Source: Pseudomonadota bacterium (lineage in GTDB: Bacteria; Pseudomonadota; Gammaproteobacteria; Pseudomonadales; Cellvibrionaceae). From it: DNA of 10,578 nucleotides. Under the pieces are notes generated by a model. The model was not told the origin of the DNA. It ran no database searches and was given only the letters and a program-made list of their open reading frames with translations. Of this stretch, positions 1 through 5,365 are shown one piece after another; position 1 is the stretch's first letter, and each line of letters opens with the position of its first letter. The stretch covers positions 1-10,578 of the forward strand of contig JAEZGT010000004.1 in the NCBI GenBank assembly GCA_023416875.1, read 5' to 3'. The translations under genes and the position numbers were made by a program.

Positions 1-272
1 TTTCTCAATTCCTGAACTTTTGGATGTTGGTCATCTGTGTCATCAGGCAGTGGCAGGCCGGAAGGATTAAACGTTTTTGTTTCTGCGCCGAAGGCTTCCA
101 GGATACGAGCAGCCTCTTCTGTTGCCAAGCGACTGAAAGATCGTTTTCGCAAAGAACCGTACAGTAGCAAAATACGAGGTTTATGTAGGCTGCGCTCGGA
201 TTCAAATAGTCGTTTTTCGTCGATCGGCTTTAAACATTTAGCGTCGATATTGGGTAAGTTTAAAAGATCCAC
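1..272 (-). CDS. arsH: ArsH NADPH-dependent FMN reductase-like protein, N-terminal part (runs off the left edge)
   Basis: ArsH proteins are flavoproteins of the NADPH-dependent FMN reductase family. In ars operons they protect against arsenicals, and some members oxidise trivalent organoarsenicals. About 90 N-terminal residues are visible. They include RILLLYGSLRKRSFSRLATE, the phosphate-binding loop region of the flavodoxin-like fold, followed by FNPSGLPLPDD, a typical ArsH stretch. The start is a GTG at 272-270. It is supported by an AGGAG ribosome site in the end of the preceding efflux gene, about six bases upstream of the GTG. No ATG is available nearby in frame. The gap to the efflux gene stop is only three bases, so the two are surely cotranscribed and perhaps translationally coupled. 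The remaining roughly 60 percent of the protein is outside the window. Family assignment is firm; the exact substrate is not. Confidence 0.9.
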   Translation of the reverse strand, partial: MDLLNLPNIDAKCLKPIDEKRLFESERSLHKPRILLLYGSLRKRSFSRLATEEAARILEAFGAETKTFNPSGLPLPDDTDDQHPKVQELR

Positions 273-275
273 AAT

Positions 276-1298
276 CTACTCCTGTTCAAACCAGTGCCGT
301 GTTCGATTGGCAAAATTCACAAGAGTAAGCATGACAGGCACCTCAACCAGGACGCCGACAACCGTGGCCAGAGCAGCACCGGATTGCAAGCCAAACAGCG
401 AGATAGCCACAGCAACAGCTAACTCAAAGAAATTGGAAGTCCCGATCATGCACGCTGGAGCTGCAATGTTATGCGGTAGCTTCATTGCTTTCGCCGCAGC
501 GTAGGCGATAGCGAAAATTCCGTAGGTTTGTATCAGCAAAGGAACGGCAATTAACAGGATTGCCAGAGGATTGGCCAAAATGACTTCCGCTTGAAAGCCA
601 AACAACAGAACTACGGTCGCCAGCAGACCGGTTATGGAGATAGGTTTTAAGGTTTGAACAAAGCGATCAATTCGAAAATTGCCTTGTTTCGAGTCCAGTA
701 ACCTGCGAGTGATCACGCCGGCAACGAGCGGGATTACCACGTATAGCAAAACAGACAGAAGCAGGGTATCCCAGGGAACAGTCACATCGCTGACGCCTAA
801 TAAAAATGCGGCGATGGGTGCAAAGGCAAAGATCATAATCAGATCGTTGACGGAGACTTGCACCAATGTGTAATTGGCATCACCTTTTGTTAAATGGCTC
901 CAGATAAAGACCATTGCAGTACAAGGCGCAACGCCCAACAGAATCATTCCTGCGATATATTCGGTGGCGGTTTGAGGGTCAACCCAATCGGCAAATAACA
1001 CACGGAAAAAGAGCCATCCTAAAGCGGCCATCGTGAAAGGTTTGATCAACCAGTTGATCGCCAACGTGAGAAACAGGCCTTTAGGCTTTTTGCGAATATC
1101 TTTGATGGATGAAAAATCTACCTGAACCATCATTGGATATATCATCACCCAGATAAAAATGGCGACCGGAATATTGACGTGGGCAACTTCCAAAGCGGCA
1201 AACCATTGAAACAACCCCGGCATTAAATTTCCAAGCAGTACACCGGAACCGATACACAGGGCGACCCACACAGTCAGATAGCGTTCGAATAAGCCCAC
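276..1298 (-). CDS. acr3: ACR3-family arsenite efflux permease
   Basis: This inner-membrane carrier exports arsenite, the product of ArsC, and belongs to the bile acid/arsenite/riboflavin transporter superfamily (ACR3, not the unrelated 12-helix ArsB). The 340 residues are strongly hydrophobic and fit the family's ten membrane spans. The diagnostic GVAPCTAMVFIWS motif carries Cys126, matching the essential cysteine of the fourth span. The later GTSNFFELAVAVAIS motif carries Glu292, matching the conserved acidic residue of the ninth span. Length is normal for bacterial ACR3. The start is GTG at 1298, overlapping the arsC stop by one base (TAGTG), with AGGAG eight bases upstream. That overlap implies translational coupling with arsC. 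Many databases label such genes arsB; acr3 is the more accurate symbol. Confidence 0.95.
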   Translation of the reverse strand: MGLFERYLTVWVALCIGSGVLLGNLMPGLFQWFAALEVAHVNIPVAIFIWVMIYPMMVQVDFSSIKDIRKKPKGLFLTLAINWLIKPFTMAALGWLFFRVLFADWVDPQTATEYIAGMILLGVAPCTAMVFIWSHLTKGDANYTLVQVSVNDLIMIFAFAPIAAFLLGVSDVTVPWDTLLLSVLLYVVIPLVAGVITRRLLDSKQGNFRIDRFVQTLKPISITGLLATVVLLFGFQAEVILANPLAILLIAVPLLIQTYGIFAIAYAAAKAMKLPHNIAAPACMIGTSNFFELAVAVAISLFGLQSGAALATVVGVLVEVPVMLTLVNFANRTRHWFEQE

Positions 1299-1774
1299 TA
1301 TTTTTGCTCCTGAGTTAGCTGATTCAGCAATGCCTGACGCTCGTCTTTTGTCAGTGGGTCGAGATGCAGTCCTAACAGTTTGCGCACGCGCTGTTCGATG
1401 GTATTCATCACTGCATAAAATGCATCGCGAACTTCTGCCTCAGAGCCCTCTAATTTAGAAGGATCAGGTAAACCCCAATGCACTTTTACTGTATCTCCAA
1501 GCCACACCGGACAAGCCTCTGCGGCGGCGCTATCACAGACGGTGACAACTATGTCCGGCTGCTCAGCTTCAAAATCGTCCCAGGATTGGCTTTTTAAACC
1601 CTCAATCGGCACGCCTTTTTCCGCCAGGTATTTTAAAGACAGGGGGTGTACCTCTCCCGCAGGCTGGCTGCCGGCACTGAATGCCTGCAATTTGCCTTGC
1701 GACAAATGATTGGTAATCGCCTCGCTCAAAATGCTGCGACAGCGATTGTGGGTGCAGATGTAAAGAACTTTCAC
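1298..1774 (-). CDS. arsC: Arsenate reductase ArsC, low-molecular-weight tyrosine phosphatase type
   Basis: This cytoplasmic enzyme reduces arsenate to arsenite so that it can be exported. The 158-residue protein opens with VKVLYICTHNRCRS, which contains the CX5R oxyanion-binding loop of the phosphatase-like ArsC class (nucleophile Cys7, Arg13). Redox-cascade cysteines are probably Cys80 and Cys88 in VVTVCDSAAAEACPV, and Asp104 in GLPDPS is the likely general acid. The CTHNRCRS form of the loop is the one I associate with Pseudomonas-type enzymes. Reductant choice (thioredoxin or glutathione/glutaredoxin) cannot be settled here. I chose the GTG at 1774 because GAGGT lies six bases upstream and because the family begins directly at this strand. 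A longer in-frame reading up to 1933 would overlap arsR by more than 140 bases and is not credible. The gene follows arsR after 17 bases. Confidence 0.94.
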   Translation of the reverse strand: MKVLYICTHNRCRSILSEAITNHLSQGKLQAFSAGSQPAGEVHPLSLKYLAEKGVPIEGLKSQSWDDFEAEQPDIVVTVCDSAAAEACPVWLGDTVKVHWGLPDPSKLEGSEAEVRDAFYAVMNTIEQRVRKLLGLHLDPLTKDERQALLNQLTQEQK

Positions 1775-1791
1775 AGAATGACCTCGGGTGG

Positions 1792-2127
1792 TTAACAACA
1801 TTGGGGGCGATTCTTCATCGCCTTCAGGTTTTTTTGCAGGGCTTTGATGGTATCGGAATGAGCTCCATGTGCTGCGTGTAGCACTTCCAGCGCCCACGCG
1901 GGAAGCTTCTTTGCGACGGAATAAAAGACCCATTGGCCGCGACGAGAATCGTCCAGGACACCACAGCTGCGCAGCTGCGCCAGATGGCGGGAGATCTTGG
2001 GTTGACTATCGCTCAGCGCCTCGACCAGTTCGCACACGCAAAGCTCACCTTCCTGATAGATCAGGAGCGTGGCATTCAGACGCGTTTCATCGGACAGGCA
2101 TTTAAAGAATTCTGTAGGGTCGAGCAT
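1792..2127 (-). CDS. arsR: ArsR-family arsenite-responsive repressor
   Basis: This is the winged-helix repressor that releases the ars promoter when As(III) or Sb(III) binds. The 111-residue protein has the ELCVCELVEAL metal site (Cys30 and Cys32) that is the hallmark of ArsR. The recognition helix follows at SQPKISRHLAQLRSCGVL (about residues 41-58), then the RRGQWVFYSV wing. A third cysteine, Cys55, sits close to the recognition helix, and the protein ends in Cys-Cys, a tail common in proteobacterial ArsR proteins. The start is ATG at 2127, preceded by a purine-rich AAGAAGA stretch. A longer in-frame reading from 2223 would run through the predicted promoter and operator, and it adds no family sequence. 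It is the first gene of the operon, so it should control its own expression along with arsC, acr3 and arsH. Confidence 0.93.
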   Translation of the reverse strand: MLDPTEFFKCLSDETRLNATLLIYQEGELCVCELVEALSDSQPKISRHLAQLRSCGVLDDSRRGQWVFYSVAKKLPAWALEVLHAAHGAHSDTIKALQKNLKAMKNRPQCC

Positions 2128-2395
2128 TTTATTCGTCTTCTTATATATGGATATGCGCATATTACTATGTATCGCATTCAGTTCAACACCCCGCTGTTTC
2201 GGTTTTACGGTTTTCAAATTCAACAGTGCTGCTGTCTTGGCAACACAAAGCGCTGTTCAGATGCTGCGCAAAAATATCCAAGCAGTATTAAATTTTCTTT
2301 AAAAACAAATGCTTTTGATTTATTTCTCACGGGGCTGACGCTTGGCCTAATCCTTGCGATGGGGCTGGCTCTCTCTATCTATTAGGATCAGTTTC
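2128..2395. other. Divergent intergenic region between ars and the lactonase gene
   Basis: This 268-base gap separates two divergent operons. The ars-proximal third holds the ars promoter and palindrome. The stretch from about 2275 to 2330 is AT-rich and presumably contains the plus-strand promoter for the lactonase gene, but I cannot pick a convincing -35/-10 pair. AGGA at 2384-2387 is the ribosome site for the ATG at 2396. No RNA gene or terminator is evident. Confidence 0.4.
2151..2186 (-). promoter_or_regulatory. Predicted ars promoter with ArsR operator palindrome
   Basis: Reading the minus strand, TTGAAC (2186-2181) is followed after 16 bases by TAATAT (2164-2159), a plausible sigma-70 -35/-10 pair about 30 bases upstream of the arsR start. 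A perfect 12-bp palindrome, ATATGCGCATAT, covers 2151-2162 and overlaps the -10 element. Binding there would block RNA polymerase, as expected for ArsR autorepression. The palindrome is seen directly; its role as operator is inference from position and from the AT-rich dyads that ArsR proteins generally use. Confidence 0.55.
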
Positions 2396-3382
2396 ATGAA
2401 CAATGCTTCCGGCACACTTTCCCGCCGTTACAGGGTCCGCGGTCTCCAGGCCTTGTTCGCCGCACTCTCTTTGTCTGCTTCTATCGGCTACGCCAATACA
2501 CAGGCTCCCGCTATTCCCGGAGTCGTAAAAGCAGGAACCCCAATTGAATTTATTAAGGAAGGTTTTGAAGGCACCGAAGGGCCGATCACCGCTCCCGATG
2601 GCAGTTTTTTATTTACGGAAACCCGCGCAAACCGCATTACCCGCATAGCGCCGGACAATACCATCTCCACATTTCTGGAAAACACCAACGGTGCCAATGG
2701 TCTGGCATTCAATAAACAAGGCGACCTGATCGCCGTGCAGGTCGCGGATACTCAGGTGGGTGTTATTTACCCAGAAGCGCGAAAAAAAGTTCTGGTTAAG
2801 GAATATGAAGGCCAGAAATTCCAGCGCCCCAACGATCTGGTATTGGCCAAAAATGGCGGCATTTATTTTACCGATAGTGGCGTTACTCCGGGTTCCGGTG
2901 TAACCGAACCGTCACGAACTGCGGTTTATTACGTTTCACCGGAAGGCGAAACTCGCCGCGTTGCTGACGGCATTGAACGTCCTAACGGTATCCAGTTGAG
3001 CCGCGACGAAAAAACACTCTATGTCGCGAACACCAGCGGGGAATATGTGTTGGCGTTTGACGTAAAAAAAGATGGCTCCCTGGGTAACCGCCGCAATTTC
3101 GCCAAACTCGCCGCAGGCTTGCAGAAAAACGAAGTCGGCGTATCGACCAGCGGTGCCGACGGTCTCGCGATTGATGATAAGGATCGCCTGTATGTGACCT
3201 CCAACAGCGGCATCGAAGTCTTCGACAAGAAAGGCAAGGCTCTCGGTGTCATTCCAGTTCCCCATAAGCCGCAAAATATCGCGTTTGCCGGGACGGATAA
3301 AAAGACTCTCTATGTCGTAGGACGCGGTGCTGCGTATAAAATCGCGGTGGAAACACCCGGATATTCCGGCCGCGTTAAATAA
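2396..3382 (+). CDS. Exported SMP-30/gluconolactonase/LRE-family lactonase
   Basis: This is a predicted periplasmic six-bladed beta-propeller hydrolase of the SMP-30/gluconolactonase/LRE-like family, whose known members open sugar or other lactones using one divalent metal ion. The 328-residue protein begins with a Sec signal peptide: a basic region RRYRVRG, then a hydrophobic core, with likely cleavage after Gly-Tyr-Ala near residue 33. Family ligand positions are recognisable: Glu61 in GTEGPI, Asn146 in RPNDLVLAKNGGIYFTD, Asn197 in RPNGIQLS and Asp255 in GADGLAID. The start ATG at 2396 is chosen over an in-frame ATG at 2354 because AGGA lies eight bases upstream and the signal peptide then starts normally. 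It is the first gene of the plus-strand unit and is followed after 20 bases by a dienelactone-hydrolase gene. The substrate is unknown; gluconolactone is only the family's namesake. Confidence 0.88.
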   Translation: MNNASGTLSRRYRVRGLQALFAALSLSASIGYANTQAPAIPGVVKAGTPIEFIKEGFEGTEGPITAPDGSFLFTETRANRITRIAPDNTISTFLENTNGANGLAFNKQGDLIAVQVADTQVGVIYPEARKKVLVKEYEGQKFQRPNDLVLAKNGGIYFTDSGVTPGSGVTEPSRTAVYYVSPEGETRRVADGIERPNGIQLSRDEKTLYVANTSGEYVLAFDVKKDGSLGNRRNFAKLAAGLQKNEVGVSTSGADGLAIDDKDRLYVTSNSGIEVFDKKGKALGVIPVPHKPQNIAFAGTDKKTLYVVGRGAAYKIAVETPGYSGRVK

Positions 3383-3402
3383 CCTAATGGAGACCTCCAC
3401 CC

Positions 3403-4296
3403 ATGACTCGCAAAACTGCTAATGATTTTCACCCCGAAGTCCTGCGCCTGTTTGACCGTTATGTTCACGGTGACGTATCGCGACGGGACTTTCTGCTCGG
3501 CTCCGCAAAATACGCCGCACTCAGCGGTGTGAGCGCAACCGCATTGCTGCAGGCGTTAAGTCCGCAGTTTGCAGAGGCGCAGCAAATCAAACCGGATGAT
3601 GCGCGCATCAAAGCAGAATATGTGGAATATCCGTCGCCCAACGGCAATGGCAAATTGCGTGGTTATTTGGTGAAACCCGCCAAAGCCACTGGCAAATTGC
3701 CGACGGTTTTGGTGGTGCACGAAAATCGCGGTTTGAATCCGCATATCGAAGATATTACCCGCCGTGTCGCGCTGGATAATTTTATTGCGTTTGCGCCAGA
3801 CGCGTTATTTACCTTGGGCGGTTATCCAGGAGATGAAGATAAAGCGCGCGAACTTTTCCAAAAGCTTGATCAAGGGAAAACAGCCGAAGATTTTGTCACC
3901 GCTGCAGAGATATTGAAAAAATATCCTGATGGCAACGGTAAGGTCGGTGTGGTGGGCTTTTGTTATGGCGGCGGAATTTCCAATCTGCTCGCCACCCGTA
4001 TCCCCGACCTCGGCGCCGCCGTGCCATTTTACGGACGCCCTGCGGAAACCGCAGAGGTCAAAAAAATTAAAGCACCATTGCTTATCCATTTCGCCGAGCA
4101 CGACGAGCGCATCAATGCCACTTGGCCAGAATATGAAGCGGCTTTAAAAGCGGCCAAGGTGAATTATCAGGCGCATCTCTATCCGGGCACCCAGCACGGA
4201 TTCAATAACGACACCACACCGCGTTTCGATGAGGCTGCGGCCAAACTCGCCTGGGGGCGAACGATTGAATTTTTCAACCAACACTTGCGCAGTTAA
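3403..4296 (+). CDS. Tat-exported dienelactone hydrolase family protein
   Basis: This is an alpha/beta hydrolase of the dienelactone hydrolase (carboxymethylenebutenolidase) family, predicted to act in the periplasm. The N-terminus carries a twin-arginine signal, SRRDFLLGSAKY at about residues 26-37, followed by a moderately hydrophobic stretch and an Ala-rich cleavage region ending near residue 60. The catalytic set is complete: Cys187 in VGFCYGGG is the nucleophile, Asp234 (AEHDERIN) and His265 (GTQHGFNN) complete the triad, and Glu107 in VVHENRG matches the glutamate that gates the cysteine in classic DLH. At 297 residues it is longer than cytoplasmic DLH (about 230-240) because of the export leader. 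It lies 20 bases after the lactonase gene, with GGAG before the ATG. Substrates of exported members are poorly known. Cytoplasmic DLH acts in chlorocatechol breakdown, but no other gene of that pathway is present here. Confidence 0.9.
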   Translation: MTRKTANDFHPEVLRLFDRYVHGDVSRRDFLLGSAKYAALSGVSATALLQALSPQFAEAQQIKPDDARIKAEYVEYPSPNGNGKLRGYLVKPAKATGKLPTVLVVHENRGLNPHIEDITRRVALDNFIAFAPDALFTLGGYPGDEDKARELFQKLDQGKTAEDFVTAAEILKKYPDGNGKVGVVGFCYGGGISNLLATRIPDLGAAVPFYGRPAETAEVKKIKAPLLIHFAEHDERINATWPEYEAALKAAKVNYQAHLYPGTQHGFNNDTTPRFDEAAAKLAWGRTIEFFNQHLRS

Positions 4297-4312
4297 CTGC
4301 GCAGGATTTTTT
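4286..4312 (+). terminator. Small hairpin with T-run at the hydrolase stop codon
   Basis: An 18-bp perfect palindrome, TGCGCAGTTAACTGCGCA (4286-4303), spans the TAA stop of the hydrolase gene. As RNA it forms a seven-pair stem with a UUAA loop. GGA and six T residues (4307-4312) follow. This resembles a weak intrinsic terminator or an mRNA 3' stabiliser. The next gene starts only 19 bases later, so partial rather than full termination is likely. Confidence 0.5.
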
Positions 4313-4330
4313 AAGCCGTAAGGACCTGCT

Positions 4331-5023
4331 ATGACATTTCGTAAAATCTTTTCCGTGTCTTCTTTGGCTCTGTCACTGTGTGCGGTGCAAGCCTATGGCC
4401 AAGCCCCGCAACCGGAACAGCCCAAACCACCGCTGAGCTTTTTTGTAACCAGCGTGGGGTCAGGTAAAGGCGCCGATTTAGGTGGCCTCGCCGGGGCAGA
4501 CGCGCATTGCCAGAAATTGGCCGCTGCCGTAGGCGCAGGCAATAAAACCTGGCGCGCTTATCTGAGCACGCAAGCAGCTGATGGCAAGCCAGCCGTTAAT
4601 GCCCGCGACCGTATAGGCAAAGGTCCTTGGCACAATGCCGCTGGTGCTGTCATTGCCAATGATGTGGCGCATTTGCATGGCGATAACCTGGAGCAGGCGC
4701 GTCTGGGCAACAACTTGAGCTTGCGCACTGTGCTGACGGAAAAAAATGAGCCAATCAACGGTGGTTTTACGAGGCCGAACCAGCATGACATTCTCACCGG
4801 CTCACAGGCCGATGGCACGGCTTATCCTGCAGATGAAGATAAAACCTGCCGCAATTTCACCAGCAGTTCGGATGGTGCGGGTTCTGCGCGTGTAGGGCAC
4901 TTTGACCGAACTGGCGGCGGTAGCACCTCCTGGAATTCTGTGCATGACAGTCGCGGTTGCAGCCAGGCCAATCTGGAAGCCACCGGCGGTGCTGGCTTTT
5001 TCTACTGCTTCGCCGCTAATTAA
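4331..5023 (+). CDS. Exported lectin-like protein (four cysteines)
   Basis: I recognise this as the small exported protein type often annotated simply as lectin in alpha- and gammaproteobacteria. It resembles DUF1554-like proteins with a C-type-lectin or endostatin-like appearance. The 230 residues start with a Sec signal peptide, with likely cleavage after Ala-Tyr-Gly near residue 23, then a Pro/Gln-rich linker. The mature part opens with FFVTSVGSGKGADLGGLAGA and contains Cys60, Cys173, Cys210 and Cys226, enough for two disulfides. Other distinctive pieces are NARDRIGKGPWHNAAG, PNQHDILTGSQADGTAY and a C-terminal GGAGFFYCF. The start is ATG at 4331 with AAGGA upstream. Sugar binding is not demonstrated by anything in the sequence. 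Position after two exported hydrolases suggests a periplasmic or surface binding role in the same process. Confidence 0.72.
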   Translation: MTFRKIFSVSSLALSLCAVQAYGQAPQPEQPKPPLSFFVTSVGSGKGADLGGLAGADAHCQKLAAAVGAGNKTWRAYLSTQAADGKPAVNARDRIGKGPWHNAAGAVIANDVAHLHGDNLEQARLGNNLSLRTVLTEKNEPINGGFTRPNQHDILTGSQADGTAYPADEDKTCRNFTSSSDGAGSARVGHFDRTGGGSTSWNSVHDSRGCSQANLEATGGAGFFYCFAAN

Positions 5024-5052
5024 GCCATTCGATTCAATTTCTCTTGACATGC

Positions 5053-5080
5053 ATTCATGCCGCCTAAAGACGGCATGAAT
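5053..5080. repeat. Perfect 10-bp inverted repeat
   Basis: ATTCATGCCG (5053-5062) and CGGCATGAAT (5071-5080) are exact inverted copies around an eight-base spacer. It lies 30 bases after the lectin gene stop and is not followed by T residues, so on its own it is not a standard terminator. It may stabilise the 3' end of the upstream transcript or serve as a protein-binding dyad. Confidence 0.55.
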
Positions 5081-5152
5081 CGCAATGTATCCCAGCCTGC
5101 GGATTTTCCGCATTCCTCACCCGCAAAAGCCTTACCAGGCATAGCGCTCTTT

Positions 5153-5177
5153 GGGCACACCTTTGTGCCCTTTTTTT
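5153..5177 (+). terminator. Intrinsic terminator after the lectin-like gene
   Basis: GGGCACA (5153-5159) pairs perfectly with TGTGCCC (5164-5170) around a CCTT loop and is followed directly by seven T residues (5171-5177). This is the classic Rho-independent layout for plus-strand transcription. It closes the lactonase-hydrolase-lectin unit about 130 bases after the last stop codon. Confidence 0.82.
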
Positions 5178-5301
5178 ATTTCTGGGCGCCGCCAAAATCG
5201 ATTTTTATCATCGATAAACCCAGAATTCATAATAAGCGTTGCAGAAAAATTCATTAAATACTGGCCCGCGAGTTGCTCTTGTCATTCACAGAAACACAAT
5301 G

Positions 5302-5324
5302 TGGAAAAAGCTGCTGTTTTTCCA
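5302..5324 (+). other. Leader hairpin upstream of the DUF1549/DUF1553 gene
   Basis: TGGAAAAA (5302-5309) and TTTTTCCA (5317-5324) form a perfect eight-pair stem around GCTGCTG. The hairpin ends about 30 bases before the GTGGAG ribosome site of the next gene. It could be an mRNA leader structure or a DNA-level dyad; its function is unknown. Confidence 0.4.
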
Positions 5325-5365
5325 TCATAAAAATCGACAATCGCAACAGTTTGTGGAGTCCTTTG

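Larger units (their letters stand above)
5024..5365. other. 342-base intergenic region dividing two transcription units
   Basis: This gap holds three stem-loops, described separately: an inverted repeat at 5053-5080, a strong intrinsic terminator at 5153-5177 and an AT-stemmed leader hairpin at 5302-5324. Between the last two is an AT-rich stretch (about 5195-5260) with a short dyad TTTATC-ATC-GATAAA at 5204-5218 that could be a regulator site. A promoter for the downstream operon probably lies here, but no -35/-10 pair is convincing. The translated frames contain no credible small gene. Confidence 0.55.

Noticed and set aside
1774..1933. Longer N-terminal extension of arsC with an ATG upstream.
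   Set aside because: The extension overlaps the arsR coding sequence in another frame and has no resemblance to ArsC; the GTG at 1774 has a ribosome site and starts exactly where the family does.
1933..2385. Plus-strand reading of 150 codons opposite arsR, ending in a hydrophobic stretch (about 2311-2382) that looks like a membrane helix; an internal ATG at 2167 would give 72 residues.
   Set aside because: Most of it is antisense to arsR and its promoter, there is no good ribosome site at either start, and the residue composition before the hydrophobic tail is unlike a protein. The tail may be a chance reading of the intergenic DNA.
2936..3400. Minus-strand open frame of 154 codons within the lactonase gene.
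   Set aside because: It is a shadow of the clearly conserved lactonase frame and has no family signature.
5044..5072. TTGACA at 5044-5049 as a promoter -35 element.
   Set aside because: No acceptable -10 lies 16-18 bases downstream, and the site is upstream of a strong terminator with no gene between.
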